From assembly GCA_951813285.1 (NCBI GenBank), contig OX638355.1, forward strand, positions 1,860,653 through 1,924,652: a stretch of DNA of 64,000 nucleotides, written 5' to 3'. The position numbers and the translations under genes were made by a program. Below the pieces are notes generated by a model. The model ran no database searches, was not told where the DNA came from, and saw only the letters and a list, made by a program, of their open reading frames with translations. Shown here piece by piece: positions 8,732-17,554 of the stretch. Positions within the stretch are counted from its first letter, which is position 1. Each line of letters starts with the position of its first letter. The stretch comes from Terriglobia bacterium. GTDB lineage: Bacteria > Acidobacteriota > Terriglobia > Versatilivoradales > Versatilivoraceae.

Positions 8732-9922
8732 ATGCCTCGCCTGAACATCCTGGTGCTGACCGCCTATCCGCCGTCCCTGGGGCTGCACGGCGGCGGCCTG
8801 CGCATGTTCTACAATGTGAAGTTCCTGGCCTCCAGGCACCGGGTCACGCTGATCTCCTTTATCGAACACGAGCGCGACAGAGAGTTGCTGGAGAAGCTGG
8901 AGCCGCTGGGCGTGGAGGTTCGGGCGGTGCCGCGCCGCCCCGCTCCTCCACGCCACCTCTGGATGCCCAGGCCGGCCGAGCACTACGAGTTCGCAGGGGC
9001 CGCCATGGCTGCCGAGGTCCGGCGGGCGCTCCAAAGCCGGCGCTTCGACGTCATCCAGGCCGAGTATCTCCAGATGGCCCAGCACGTGCCCCGGGAGGCC
9101 GCCCGGCGCACCGTGCTCACCCTCCACGAGGTGCAGTTCGCCAACGCGGCCCAGGCCTTCGAGAAGGCCCCCAACCCCTGGACCCGGGCCCGGAGGTGGT
9201 ACGACTGGATGGTGCAGCTCAACTACGAGGTCCGGACCTGCGCCCGCTTCGACGCGGTGGTCTGCATGACCGGCGAGGACGCCCGGCTGTTGGCCGAGTT
9301 CGTCCCTCCCTCCAGGCTGCGGACCATCCCCATCGGGGTCGACAGCCGCTTCTTCCAGGCCGGGTTGGCTTCCGGAGCCGCCGGCCCCGGCAAGACGCTC
9401 CTCTTCGTGGGCAACTACCGCCACCCGCCCAACAGGGAGTCGGTCTACGCCGTGGCCGAGCGGGTGCTGCCGGCGGTGCTGCGCTGGGTTCCGGAGGTCG
9501 AGTTCCGGGTGGTGGGCGGCAATACCGAGATGCTGGACCGGGAGCGGTTGGGCCGCAATCCCCGGGTCCGCCTGGAGGGCTACGTGGAGGACCTGCGTTC
9601 CTGCTACCGGGAATGCGCCGTTTTCGCCGCCCCCATCCTTTCCGGAAACGGCATGCGGGTGAAGCTGCTGGAGGCGCTCTCCATGGGCATGGCCGTGGTC
9701 ACCACCCCGCTGGGAGCCCAGGGGTTTCAGGTGCGGAACGGAGAGGAGTTGCTGATTGCCGGCTCCCCGGAGGCTTTCGCCGCCGCCGCCGCCGAGTTGC
9801 TGCAGAACGGCCGCCGCCGGGCCGAGCTGGGTTCCAGGGCCCGCGAGCTGATCCGCGAGCGCTACGACTGGAGTGTCGTCGGGCAGCAGTTCCTGGACGT
9901 GGTCGAGGCCGGTCATGCCTGA
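8732..9922 (+). CDS. Glycosyltransferase family 4 (GT-B)
   Basis: A 396-residue GT-B glycosyltransferase. The N-terminal domain begins NILVLTAYPPSLGLHGGGLR, with the glycine-rich acceptor loop. The linker contains TIPIGVDSRFF and TLLFVGNYRHPPN. The C-terminal nucleotide-sugar domain has VRLEGYVEDLRSCY, FAAPILSGNGMRVKLLEALS (E-x7-E type region) and VVTTPLGAQGF. ATG 8732 gives the expected N-terminus; an upstream ATG at 8681 would add 17 unconserved residues. The stop overlaps the next gene by eight bases, implying coupled translation. It is probably an inner-membrane-associated enzyme of glycan assembly. Confidence 0.88.
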   Translation: MPRLNILVLTAYPPSLGLHGGGLRMFYNVKFLASRHRVTLISFIEHERDRELLEKLEPLGVEVRAVPRRPAPPRHLWMPRPAEHYEFAGAAMAAEVRRALQSRRFDVIQAEYLQMAQHVPREAARRTVLTLHEVQFANAAQAFEKAPNPWTRARRWYDWMVQLNYEVRTCARFDAVVCMTGEDARLLAEFVPPSRLRTIPIGVDSRFFQAGLASGAAGPGKTLLFVGNYRHPPNRESVYAVAERVLPAVLRWVPEVEFRVVGGNTEMLDRERLGRNPRVRLEGYVEDLRSCYRECAVFAAPILSGNGMRVKLLEALSMGMAVVTTPLGAQGFQVRNGEELLIAGSPEAFAAAAAELLQNGRRRAELGSRARELIRERYDWSVVGQQFLDVVEAGHA

Positions 9923-10517
9923 CAAGGTCCTGCTGGTCTGTTCCTCCACCGCCGCCAACATCCAGAGGGCCCGGGAGATCCTCGGGCGCCGCGGCAGCTC
10001 GAACCCGCCCGAGCTCCACCTGCTGTGCAGCCCTTCCGATCTGCCCTACCTGCAGCCGGAGCCGCCCGCCGGCCGGGTCTGGGTCTTTCCCCACCGGAGC
10101 GAACTCGGCAAGGGCTACAGGCTGTGGCTCCGGATGCGGAAGCAGCGCTACCGGGAGGTGGCGGTCCTCTGGTGCGGAGACGCGGCCCGCCTGCGCCCCA
10201 AGCTCTTCGCCCTGGCCTGCGGCGGCAGGCGCATCCTGGTTTTCGACGATCGCCTGCAGTGCTCCCCGCTCAACCTCTCCCTGCTGGGGAGGCTGCTGGC
10301 TGCCCGGGCCCGCCGAGGCTGGCGGAGCGCCCGGCCGCCGGCCGGCGTGCTGCCGACACTACGGGCGCTACGAGCCGCCCTGGCTGTCGGGGCGCGAATT
10401 CCGGCAGCCGGGTTCCTGTTCCTGGCCTATTGGCTGCTGCTTCCGGTGCGCTTCCTGTTCCTGCTCGGCTCGGTACTCTGGCTCTACGCCCGGCGGCGGC
10501 CTCGCGGGGAACACTGA
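9915..10517 (+). CDS. Hypothetical membrane-anchored protein of the polysaccharide cluster
   Basis: A 200-residue protein starting at ATG 9915 inside the end of the preceding glycosyltransferase gene. The N-terminal part (KVLLVCSSTAANIQRAREIL) resembles the first beta-alpha unit of a Rossmann or GT-B domain and contains LHLLCSPSDLPYL and VAVLWCGDAARLRPKLFAL. The C-terminal 50 residues form one or two hydrophobic segments (FLFLAYWLLLPVRFLFLLG) followed by an Arg-rich tail. No family could be named. Overlap with a glycosyltransferase and membrane anchoring suggest an accessory role in glycan assembly. Confidence 0.7.
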   Translation: MPDKVLLVCSSTAANIQRAREILGRRGSSNPPELHLLCSPSDLPYLQPEPPAGRVWVFPHRSELGKGYRLWLRMRKQRYREVAVLWCGDAARLRPKLFALACGGRRILVFDDRLQCSPLNLSLLGRLLAARARRGWRSARPPAGVLPTLRALRAALAVGARIPAAGFLFLAYWLLLPVRFLFLLGSVLWLYARRRPRGEH

Positions 10518-11322
10518 AGAGATCGGGCAAGAAGCCTGGACCAGGGCTCAAGAATCACTCCCTCCTTGAGGGGGAGTCGGCGAGAGGAAAGGGACCCCCC
10601 CCGGGAGCGCGGGCGTCCCGCCCGCATCCTTATTCCTTGATGGAGGTTGCGGAGCGTCGGCACGACCTTGCGGGCAGGCAGCCGGCCATTCGGCGTGAAC
10701 CGCAACGGCAAGGCCCAAGGAGACGCCCGGCGCCGTTCCGGGTCGAACCGATTGGCAGAGACGGGCGAGGCTGTGCCGGGCTATTGTGCGGGCGGGACGC
10801 CCGCGCTCCCGGGGGGCCGCTAAGGCGACGAGGTTAACCGCGACGAGATACCAAGGTTACGAAAGGATGATCAATTTCCGATTGTTTCATCCTCGAATGA
10901 TCCGCCCGGCAGGGCGGGGGCGACACTTGTTGGCAATTGATAATCCCCGGGCGAACGCCCGGGCCACCCATCGAGCCGCGGAGCGGCGGCAGCAGGTAGC
11001 CGTGGGCGTAAGCCGGGCGCGGGCCGGGCTATGCCCGGCACGGGCCATTGGAAAGGAGTAGCTCCACGTCGAGCCGCGAAGGCGGCGACAGCAGAGGGCC
11101 GAAAGCGCGAGGCCCCGGAGACCGGTTCTCCCCGAAAACCCGATAATGGCGCCAAAGTCACTCAACGGCACGAGGATTCTCGAAGGAAGCTTTTCTTCGT
11201 GGCCCTTGGTTGTCCTTGGTGGCCCTTCGTGGATCCCTCTTTATTCTTCCTGGACTGGCTTTTGTGCCGCACGGTTAGACTTTTTGCCGCCCCCGTTCAT
11301 CTCGTCTCTGTGAGGAGCTCAC
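10518..11322. repeat. Repeat block upstream of the sigma factor gene
   Basis: No gene is supported. It contains an E/F fragment at about 10525-10580, a family A2-type element at 10597-10817 with two inverted GCGGGC-hairpin ends, and a family B element at 10941-11095 with its leading CCCCGGGCGAACGCCCGGG hairpin. A family C fragment (TTCGTGGCCC micro-repeats) lies at 11195-11235. The sigma factor ribosome binding site GAGGAG is at 11312-11317. Confidence 0.7.
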
Positions 11323-11910
11323 TTGGAGCTGGTACGACTGACCGACAAGCATCTGGTAGCAAGAGCCGCTCGCGGTGACACCGGCGCCTTCAATCTCCTG
11401 GTGAGCCGATGGGAGAAGCGGCTCTTCAACTACGCCTTTCGCTTGACAGGGAACCGTGAGGATGCGCTCGACGTTTGCCAGGACACCTTTCTCAAAGCCT
11501 TTCAGCAACTGCACCGGCTTCAGGACCCCGCCAAGTTCGCCGGGTGGCTGTTCACCATCGCCCGCAACTACTGCCTGGCCCACTTCCGCACCCGGCAGCG
11601 CCGGGCCGAAGACGGCGAAGGACCGGACCCCCAGGGCCTGGACGCCCTTCAGGCAGAGGGGCAGCCGGCCCGCCTGGGAAACCTGCAGGAGATGGAGCCG
11701 GCCGAGCTTCGCCTGCTGGTGGCCGGGGCGCTGGACCGGCTCTCCTTCGAGCAGCGGGAGGCGGTGGTGCTCAAGGTTTTCGAGGGGCTCCGCTTCGATG
11801 AAATTGCTGGCATTGCAGGGTGTCCCCTGAGCACTGCCAAGTCCCGGATGTACCTGGGGCTGAGCCGGCTCAAGACCATCCTGAACGAAGAACCAGGGAG
11901 GAAATCATGA
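11323..11910 (+). CDS. RNA polymerase ECF-type sigma factor
   Basis: A 195-residue sigma-70 family protein of extracytoplasmic-function type. Region 2 covers about residues 18-90: FNLLVSRWEKRLFNYAFRLT, then EDALDVCQDTFLKAFQ and KFAGWLFTIARNYCLAHFR. Region 4 covers about 130-190: LDRLSFEQREAVVLKVFEGL, then the helix-turn-helix FDEIAGIAGCPLSTAKSRMY. It lacks extra domains. Translation starts at TTG 11323, five bases after GAGGAG. The stop TGA overlaps the ATG of a zinc-finger anti-sigma gene, the usual arrangement for a membrane-controlled sigma factor. The type II secretion operon follows 1.6 kb downstream and is a plausible target. Confidence 0.93.
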   Translation: MELVRLTDKHLVARAARGDTGAFNLLVSRWEKRLFNYAFRLTGNREDALDVCQDTFLKAFQQLHRLQDPAKFAGWLFTIARNYCLAHFRTRQRRAEDGEGPDPQGLDALQAEGQPARLGNLQEMEPAELRLLVAGALDRLSFEQREAVVLKVFEGLRFDEIAGIAGCPLSTAKSRMYLGLSRLKTILNEEPGRKS

Positions 11911-12614
11911 ATTGCGAACGGTGCCGGGAACTGATCCCAGAGGCGATCGGGGAGGAACTCGATCCCCGAATGGCAGCGGAGCTCCGGCGGCATCTGGCCG
12001 ACTGCGCCGACTGCGCCGACTGCCGCCGGGAGCTGGAGCTGCTGGGCCGAACGGCCTCGGTCCTCAAGGCCGGCTGGCCCGAGGAAGCCATCCCCGAACC
12101 CCTGACCTTCGGCCCGCCGGGAAGGGCCGCCCTTGCCGGCGGCTTCGGTTTCGGCTGGGGCCGGCCGCCCCGCGTGGCCTGGCTGGGCCTGGCGGCGGCC
12201 GCCTGCCTGGTGGTCTGCCTGGGAACCCTCTCCTTTCTGAACGCCCGTGTGCAGATCGGGCAGGGAAGCTTCAGTCTCTCCTTCGGACCTGAGATTCCGC
12301 CCCCCGTCATCCGGCAAACGGCGCCCTCCGGCGATTCCGCCGCCCTGGTCGAGGCCCGTGTCCGCCGCTTGGTGGACCGGACGGTCGGCCGACTGGAGGA
12401 GACCTGGGAGGCCCGGCTCCAAAGGGCCGTGAACCGGGCCGAGTCCCAATGGACCCGGCAGCGGTCGGTCGACCTCCGGCAGGTCAACGCGGACCTCGGC
12501 TATCTGCTGAGGCTTCAGGAGGCCATGCGCCAGGAGACGGCGCGCAACGAGGTACTGATCAGCTCGGTGGCCGATCGCTACCTGCCCAACCCGGCAGACG
12601 CGGTCGCCCGATAG
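11907..12614 (+). CDS. Anti-sigma factor with N-terminal zinc finger and one membrane helix
   Basis: A 235-residue protein overlapping the sigma gene by four bases (ATGA). The N-terminus CERCRELIPEAIGEELD followed by LRRHLADCADCADC is the zf-HC2 fold, with a Cys-x2-Cys start and an H-x3-C-x2-C motif that binds zinc in anti-sigma domains. A single hydrophobic helix (about residues 90-112, WLGLAAAACLVVCLGTL) would place the following 120 residues outside the cytoplasm. That outer part is a long charged helix rich in Arg and Glu, likely a coiled coil. It should hold the sigma factor inactive until a signal is sensed. Confidence 0.85.
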   Translation: MNCERCRELIPEAIGEELDPRMAAELRRHLADCADCADCRRELELLGRTASVLKAGWPEEAIPEPLTFGPPGRAALAGGFGFGWGRPPRVAWLGLAAAACLVVCLGTLSFLNARVQIGQGSFSLSFGPEIPPPVIRQTAPSGDSAALVEARVRRLVDRTVGRLEETWEARLQRAVNRAESQWTRQRSVDLRQVNADLGYLLRLQEAMRQETARNEVLISSVADRYLPNPADAVAR

Positions 12615-12652
12615 ATCCAGCCGCATTTGGCGGTAACCCGAGGAGCAGCACA

Positions 12653-13462
12653 ATGAACAAGACACTTCTTTCAATCCTGGTCCTGGCGCTTGGCTGGACC
12701 CTTTCCGGACCGGCGGCCCCGGTCGATCCTGCGGGAAAAGCCCCGCATGCCGAAACCAACGGCTCTGCCAACGCCGACGAGGTCGAAAAGGCCCGTCTAA
12801 TAGGCCAGATCGATCAGCTCCAGGCCGGCCTGCGGAACATTCTGCGCAAGCTCAGTCCGGCCGGAGTTCCTTCAGCTCCCGAGACCGAAGCCCCCGCGGC
12901 CCCCCAAGCCGAAACCGCGCCTCCGTCCCCTGACGCCGGCGCCGCCCCGGACACCGAAACCGCCCCGGCTCCCGCTCCCGTCGACCGCATCCAACTGCGG
13001 GGCCAGATCGAGCAGTTCCAGGCGGTCATCGAAAACGCCCTGCGGCAGGATCTGCGCAGCACCGTTCTCAGCGCCCCCAAGGGCGCCTACCTGGAGGGCT
13101 ACGGGGCCGTCTTCTCCACCGAAGCCAGCCTCTACCGCATCCGCCCCCTGACGCCTTTCAGTTCCAGTCCCTACAGCCGCCAGGAGCTGGAGCAGGCCTA
13201 CCAGTCGGCCCTGGAGCGGGTGGACCGCCTCAAGGAGAACCTGTCCCAGGCCATGGCCGAATACGGCACCCTGCTGGAGCAGTTGAGGCCCTCTCACACC
13301 CTGGCCGTGATTGTCCACCTCTACAACGGCGTGGCCGACCCCGGGCGGCCCTACCCTTCCCAGTTGATCTTCAAGGCCAGCGCGGGATCGGTCAGCGACT
13401 ACCGCCAGGGGAAGATCACCATGGAAGAACTGGTCGACCAGGTGCGGATCAGCCAGTTCTAA
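12653..13462 (+). CDS. Secreted protein of unknown function, Pro/Ala-rich linker and helical ends
   Basis: A 269-residue protein with an N-terminal signal peptide (KTLLSILVLALGWTLSGPAA). Two similar helical motifs, LIGQIDQLQAGLRNILRK and LRGQIEQFQAVIENALRQ, flank a Pro/Ala/Glu-rich linker at about residues 65-105. The C-terminal part contains a predicted coiled coil (ELEQAYQSALERVDRLKENL). The ATG is preceded by AGGAG at 12641-12645. It lies between the anti-sigma gene and gspE on the same strand, with 20 bases to gspE. It is likely periplasmic or envelope-associated and may belong to the sigma/anti-sigma signalling unit; the function is unknown. Confidence 0.75.
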   Translation: MNKTLLSILVLALGWTLSGPAAPVDPAGKAPHAETNGSANADEVEKARLIGQIDQLQAGLRNILRKLSPAGVPSAPETEAPAAPQAETAPPSPDAGAAPDTETAPAPAPVDRIQLRGQIEQFQAVIENALRQDLRSTVLSAPKGAYLEGYGAVFSTEASLYRIRPLTPFSSSPYSRQELEQAYQSALERVDRLKENLSQAMAEYGTLLEQLRPSHTLAVIVHLYNGVADPGRPYPSQLIFKASAGSVSDYRQGKITMEELVDQVRISQF

Positions 13463-13483
13463 ACCGGTTCCGAGCAACATCGT

Positions 13484-15178
13484 ATGGCGACTCGCAAGCT
13501 CATCGGACGAATCCTGATGGACCGGAGCCTGATCTCCCCCCCGGAGCTTCAGAACGGCCTGGCCCTGCAGCGGGAGCGGCGCGACAAGATCGGCCGCATC
13601 CTGCTCGACCTGGGATACCTCTCCGAGCAGGACCTGCTGGCCGCCCTCTCGGCCCAGCACCAGACCGAGCTCGTCCCGGCCCAGGACTTTCCGGCGGTGC
13701 CCCTGATGGTGGACAAGCTGTCGCCCAAGTTCCTGCGCCAGTTCAGGATCCTGCCCCTGGACCAGCAGGACGGGGTGCTGGCGGTGGCCATGGCCGACCC
13801 CTCCGACGAGGACACCCTGGACTCCCTGCGCATGTTCACCGGGCTGGAGGTCCGGGTCTTCCTGGGGCGCGACGCCGATATCGAGGAGGCCCTGGAACGG
13901 CTCTACGGGGGATCGGAGGAGTGGGACAAGGCGGTGCAGGAGACGGGCGAAGCTTCCGAGGAAGCCGAGGGCATCGCCGAGAACATCGAGCAACTGCGCG
14001 ACATGGCCTCCGAAGTCCCGGTGATTCGGCTGGTCAACCAGATGATCTCCCGGGCGGTGGAGCGCCGGGCCAGCGACATCCACCTGGAACCCTTCGAGAA
14101 GGACTTCCGGGTGCGCTACCGGATCGACGGCATCCTGCACACCATGGACTCTCCCTCCCCCCGGCTGAAGGCCGCCGTCATCTCCCGCCTCAAGCTCATG
14201 GCCAAGCTGAACATCGCCGAGCGCCGCCTGCCCCAGGACGGCCGCATCCAGCTCAAGGTGCTGGGCAAGGAGATCGACTTGCGGGTCTCCACCCTGCCCA
14301 CCCTCTACGGGGAGAGCCTGGTGATGCGCATCCTGGACAAGAGCGACGCCAGCGCCTTCGAGCTGAAGCGCCTGGGCTTCCCCGACGACATCCTGGGCTC
14401 CATGGAGACGCTGACCACCCTGCCTCACGGCATCCTGCTGGTGACCGGCCCCACCGGAAGCGGCAAGTCCACCACCCTCTACAGCGCCATGAAGCGCATC
14501 AACCACGCCGACAAGAAGATCATCACCATCGAGGACCCGGTGGAGTACCAGATGGACGGGATCAACCAGATCCACGTCAACACCCAGATCGGGCTGACCT
14601 TCGCCGCCGGCCTGCGCCACATCGTGCGCCAGGACCCCGACGTGATCATGGTGGGGGAGATCCGCGACCTGGAGACGGCCGAGATCGCCATTCGGGCGGC
14701 CCTCACCGGCCACCTGGTCTTCAGCACCCTCCACACCAACGACGCCCCCAGCGCCATCACCCGGCTGGTGGACATGGGGGTGGAGAACTACCTGCTGGCC
14801 TCCTGCCTGGTGGGGGTGCTGGCCCAGCGGCTGGTGCGGGTCATCTGCCGGCGCTGCAAGTCGGGCTACGCCGGGGAGGCGTCCCGCCTGCACTCCCTGG
14901 GGTTTCCGCTCAACGGCGGCAGCGAGGTCAGGCTCTACCGGGGCGAGGGGTGCGAGGCCTGCGGCTTCACCGGGTACGAGAACCGCAAGGGCATCTTCGA
15001 GCTGATGCAACCCGACGAGGAGATCCGCCGCATGATCGTGGCCAACGAAGCCTCCAACATCATCGCCCGCTACGCCCGCCAGCAGGGCATGCGGACACTG
15101 CGCGAAGACGGCTTCGAAAAAGTCCTGACCGGCCTCACCACTTTGGAGGAGCTGGTGCGGGTGACCCAGGAAGTGTAA
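13484..15178 (+). CDS. gspE: Type II secretion ATPase GspE
   Basis: The 564-residue hexameric cytoplasmic ATPase that powers pseudopilus assembly. The N-terminal part (residues 1-150) is a GspE/PilB N-domain with two helical subdomains, including GRILLDLGYLSEQDLLAALS. The ATPase core has Walker A GPTGSGKS at 322-329, an Asp box at ITIEDPVEYQ and Walker B VIMVGEIRD at 387-395. A His box is seen at STLHTNDAPSA. A tetracysteine zinc site is present: CRRC at 455-458 and CEAC at 490-493. It is followed by gspF after a 263-base gap holding a family D repeat. It could in principle serve a type IV pilus, but the operon with gspG-D indicates secretion. Confidence 0.95.
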   Translation: MATRKLIGRILMDRSLISPPELQNGLALQRERRDKIGRILLDLGYLSEQDLLAALSAQHQTELVPAQDFPAVPLMVDKLSPKFLRQFRILPLDQQDGVLAVAMADPSDEDTLDSLRMFTGLEVRVFLGRDADIEEALERLYGGSEEWDKAVQETGEASEEAEGIAENIEQLRDMASEVPVIRLVNQMISRAVERRASDIHLEPFEKDFRVRYRIDGILHTMDSPSPRLKAAVISRLKLMAKLNIAERRLPQDGRIQLKVLGKEIDLRVSTLPTLYGESLVMRILDKSDASAFELKRLGFPDDILGSMETLTTLPHGILLVTGPTGSGKSTTLYSAMKRINHADKKIITIEDPVEYQMDGINQIHVNTQIGLTFAAGLRHIVRQDPDVIMVGEIRDLETAEIAIRAALTGHLVFSTLHTNDAPSAITRLVDMGVENYLLASCLVGVLAQRLVRVICRRCKSGYAGEASRLHSLGFPLNGGSEVRLYRGEGCEACGFTGYENRKGIFELMQPDEEIRRMIVANEASNIIARYARQQGMRTLREDGFEKVLTGLTTLEELVRVTQEV

Positions 15179-15441
15179 CGGTGGGCGCGGCCACGCCCGC
15201 GACGCGGCCGATCAATCGAGACGGACCAAATATTGAACATGGATGAACAGGATGAACAGGATAACCAGGACGGGGCGTTGCTGCACGGGAAGCTCACTCG
15301 CGCGATACGACACGCTCGATGCCCGAAATCGGGGCAAGGCGGTCGATGACAATAATCCTGTGCATCCTGTACATCCATGTTAATTCATGTCGTTTGAATT
15401 CTTTGCTCACCTAGCCGCACATGCGGTGGAGTCGTGGCGTC
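15179..15441. repeat. Family D element between gspE and gspF
   Basis: Inverted micro-iterated arms occupy about 15233-15260 (ACATGGATGAACAGGATG type) and 15353-15382 (ATCCTGTGCATCCTG type), with an unrelated middle of about 95 bases. It separates two secretion genes that are normally adjacent. No alternative promoter was recognised. Confidence 0.8.
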
Positions 15442-16656
15442 ATGCCTACCTTTTTCTATAGAGCAGTCGGCAAGGACGGCGGGATTGTCAACGGGGTGGT
15501 GGAGGAATCCACCGACCGGGCCGCCGCCGTCAAGCTGCAGGACATGGGACTGGTGCCCCTCCAACTGGGGACGCGGCGCAGCCGGCGCCTCTGGGACATG
15601 GAGATCAACTGGAGGCCGGGCGGCATCGGTTCCCGGGACCTCATGTTCTTCACCCAGGAGCTCTCCACCCTGGTCAACTCGGGGCTGCCCCTGGACCGCA
15701 GCCTGGCCATCTGCAAGGAGCTTTCCGCCAAGAAGAAGCTGCAAGCCCTGGCCGACGAGATCCTGCAGGACCTCAAGCGGGGCAAGACCCTGGCCGACAG
15801 CCTGGCCGCCCACCCGCGGGTCTTCTCCAAGCTCTACGTCAACATGGTGCGGGCCGGAGAAGCCGGCGGCGCCCTCCCCCTGGTGCTGGACCGCCTGGTG
15901 GAGTTCCAGCAGTCGGCCGACGAGCTGAGGAGCTACCTGATCTCCTCCCTCATCTACCCGGCCCTGCTGACCCTGGTGGGGGCCGCCTCCATCGTGGTGC
16001 TGCTGAACTACGTCATTCCCCGCTTTGCCGAGATCTTCGATGAGGCCGGTCGAGCCCTGCCCCTGCCCACCCAGATACTGCTGGGCGTGAGCGGGTTCAC
16101 CCGGGGCTACTGGTGGGTCTTCGTGCTGGGCCTGGGCGGACTGGGCCTGGGATTCTCCCGCCTGCTGGCCAACCCCAGGGGGCGGTTGTGGTGGGACGGT
16201 CTCAAGCTGAGGACGGCGGGCATCGGCGAGATCCTGAAGAAGGTGGAGATGGCCCGCATCGCCCGCACCCTGGGGACCCTGGTGCACAACGCCGTCCCCC
16301 TGGTGCAGGCCCTGGGCATCGTGAGGGAGATCAGCGGCAATCGGGTCATCGCCCAGGCCATCCGCACGGTGGCCGAAGGGGTCAAGCGGGGCGAGGGAGT
16401 GGCCCGTCCCATGCGCCAGGCGGGAGTCTTTCCACCCCTGGCCGTCCATCTCATCGAGGTGGGCGAGGAGACGGGGCGCCTCGACACCATGCTGCTGCGG
16501 CTGGCCGAGGTCTACGACAAGGACGTGCGCTCGGCGGTCAAGAACTTTATCGCCCTGTTCGAACCGGTTATGATCCTGGTCATGGGCCTGGCCATCGGGG
16601 GCATCGTCATCTCCACCGTGCTGGCCATGGTGAGCATCAACGAGTTGCCGGTTTGA
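15442..16656 (+). CDS. gspF: Type II secretion inner-membrane platform protein GspF
   Basis: A 404-residue polytopic inner-membrane protein that links the GspE ATPase to pseudopilin assembly. It has the classic N-terminus MPTFFYRAVGKDGG, then two T2SSF domains. The first, around residues 65-190, has LMFFTQELSTLVNSGLPL; the second, around 265-395, has MARIARTLGTLVHNAVPL. Membrane helices lie near 165-190 (LISSLIYPALLTLVGAASIV), 215-235 and 375-398. ATG 15442 starts the conserved region; a frame extension of seven codons upstream is rejected. gspG follows after 77 bases. Confidence 0.95.
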   Translation: MPTFFYRAVGKDGGIVNGVVEESTDRAAAVKLQDMGLVPLQLGTRRSRRLWDMEINWRPGGIGSRDLMFFTQELSTLVNSGLPLDRSLAICKELSAKKKLQALADEILQDLKRGKTLADSLAAHPRVFSKLYVNMVRAGEAGGALPLVLDRLVEFQQSADELRSYLISSLIYPALLTLVGAASIVVLLNYVIPRFAEIFDEAGRALPLPTQILLGVSGFTRGYWWVFVLGLGGLGLGFSRLLANPRGRLWWDGLKLRTAGIGEILKKVEMARIARTLGTLVHNAVPLVQALGIVREISGNRVIAQAIRTVAEGVKRGEGVARPMRQAGVFPPLAVHLIEVGEETGRLDTMLLRLAEVYDKDVRSAVKNFIALFEPVMILVMGLAIGGIVISTVLAMVSINELPV

Positions 16657-16733
16657 AGGGTATTTTGGGAGGCAATCGGGGTCGATCGGCTGCCGCGGCG
16701 GGCAGCCGGGCCATCCGCGAAGGAGGAAACGCA

Positions 16734-17210
16734 ATGAAGGCGCCAAGGAATAGACCCGATCGCGCATCGCAGGCCGGGGCGGACGCCCGGTCCCGGCGCC
16801 GGCGGCAGAGGGGCTTCACCCTCATCGAGCTGCTGGTGGTCATGGTGATCATCGGCCTGCTGGGAGCCCTGGTGGGTCCCCGGCTCTTCCGCAACGTAGG
16901 GCGGAGCAAGATCACGGCCGCCAAGGCCCAGATCGCCATGTTCCAGAGCGCCCTGGGCCAGTACAAGCTGGAAGTGGGCGTCTTTCCCAGCAGCGAAGAG
17001 GGTCTGCAGGCCCTGCGGGCCAGGCCGGCCTCGGCCGACTACTGGGACGGACCCTACCTGCAGAAGGAGATCCCGCTGGACCCCTGGAACAACGAGTACT
17101 TCTACCGCTTCCCGGGAGAGTACGGGGACCAGCCCGACATCATCTCCTACGGCGCCGACGGCCGCGAGGGCGGCGAAGACGAAAACGCCGACGTGCTGAG
17201 CTGGCGGTGA
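16734..17210 (+). CDS. gspG: Major pseudopilin GspG
   Basis: A 158-residue major pseudopilin. A long, Arg-rich leader of 27 residues ends RRQRG; prepilin peptidase would cut before F28 in the motif G/FTLIELLVVMVIIG, with Glu5 present. The globular part has the GspG signature: LGQYKLEVGVFPSSEEGLQAL, YLQKEIPLDPWNNEYFYR and the calcium-loop-like SYGADGREGGEDENAD. The ATG is preceded by GGAGG at 16722-16726. The leader is unusually long for GspG (often under 10 residues). Confidence 0.95.
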   Translation: MKAPRNRPDRASQAGADARSRRRRQRGFTLIELLVVMVIIGLLGALVGPRLFRNVGRSKITAAKAQIAMFQSALGQYKLEVGVFPSSEEGLQALRARPASADYWDGPYLQKEIPLDPWNNEYFYRFPGEYGDQPDIISYGADGREGGEDENADVLSWR

Positions 17211-17216
17211 GAGGCG

Positions 17217-17469
17217 CCCCCCCGGGAGCGCGGGCGTCCCGCCCGCAACCTTATTCCTTGATGGAGGTCACGGAGCATCAACGCGACAATGCAGGCAGCC
17301 ACCCTGCCGGTGGGAATGGCATCGGCGAAACCGGTGCCGGAGATGGCCTGGCATGATGGAAGAGATCCCCGTAAAGGTGGGTTCGGAGCGCTTTGTAAGG
17401 GAGTGCCGAGAACCGCAGGCTGATTGCAGGAATAAGGATGCGGGCGAGACGCCCGCGCTCCCGGGTGGG
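17217..17469. repeat. Family A2 repeat between gspG and gspH (copy 1 of 4)
   Basis: An element of about 253 bases with inverted GCGGGC-hairpin ends. Read on the plus strand it contains ATGGAAGAGATCCCCGTAAAG, matching the final codons of the RAYT gene, then TTGCAGGAATAAGG and the right end. The left end is a second, inverted right-type end ending in TTATTCC. A family E copy follows at 17486-17545, and gspH begins at 17555. Confidence 0.85.
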
Positions 17470-17554
17470 CATCATCCACACATTAAATCGCGAACATGGT
17501 TTACATCCTGCCCGGGAATCGGGCAAGGCGCCGCATGCAACCCCAAGAACCTCA

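Noticed and set aside
12872-15010. 712-codon minus-strand open frame opposite gspE
   Set aside because: gspE has all ATPase motifs on the plus strand. The opposite frame is low complexity and lacks a ribosome binding site.
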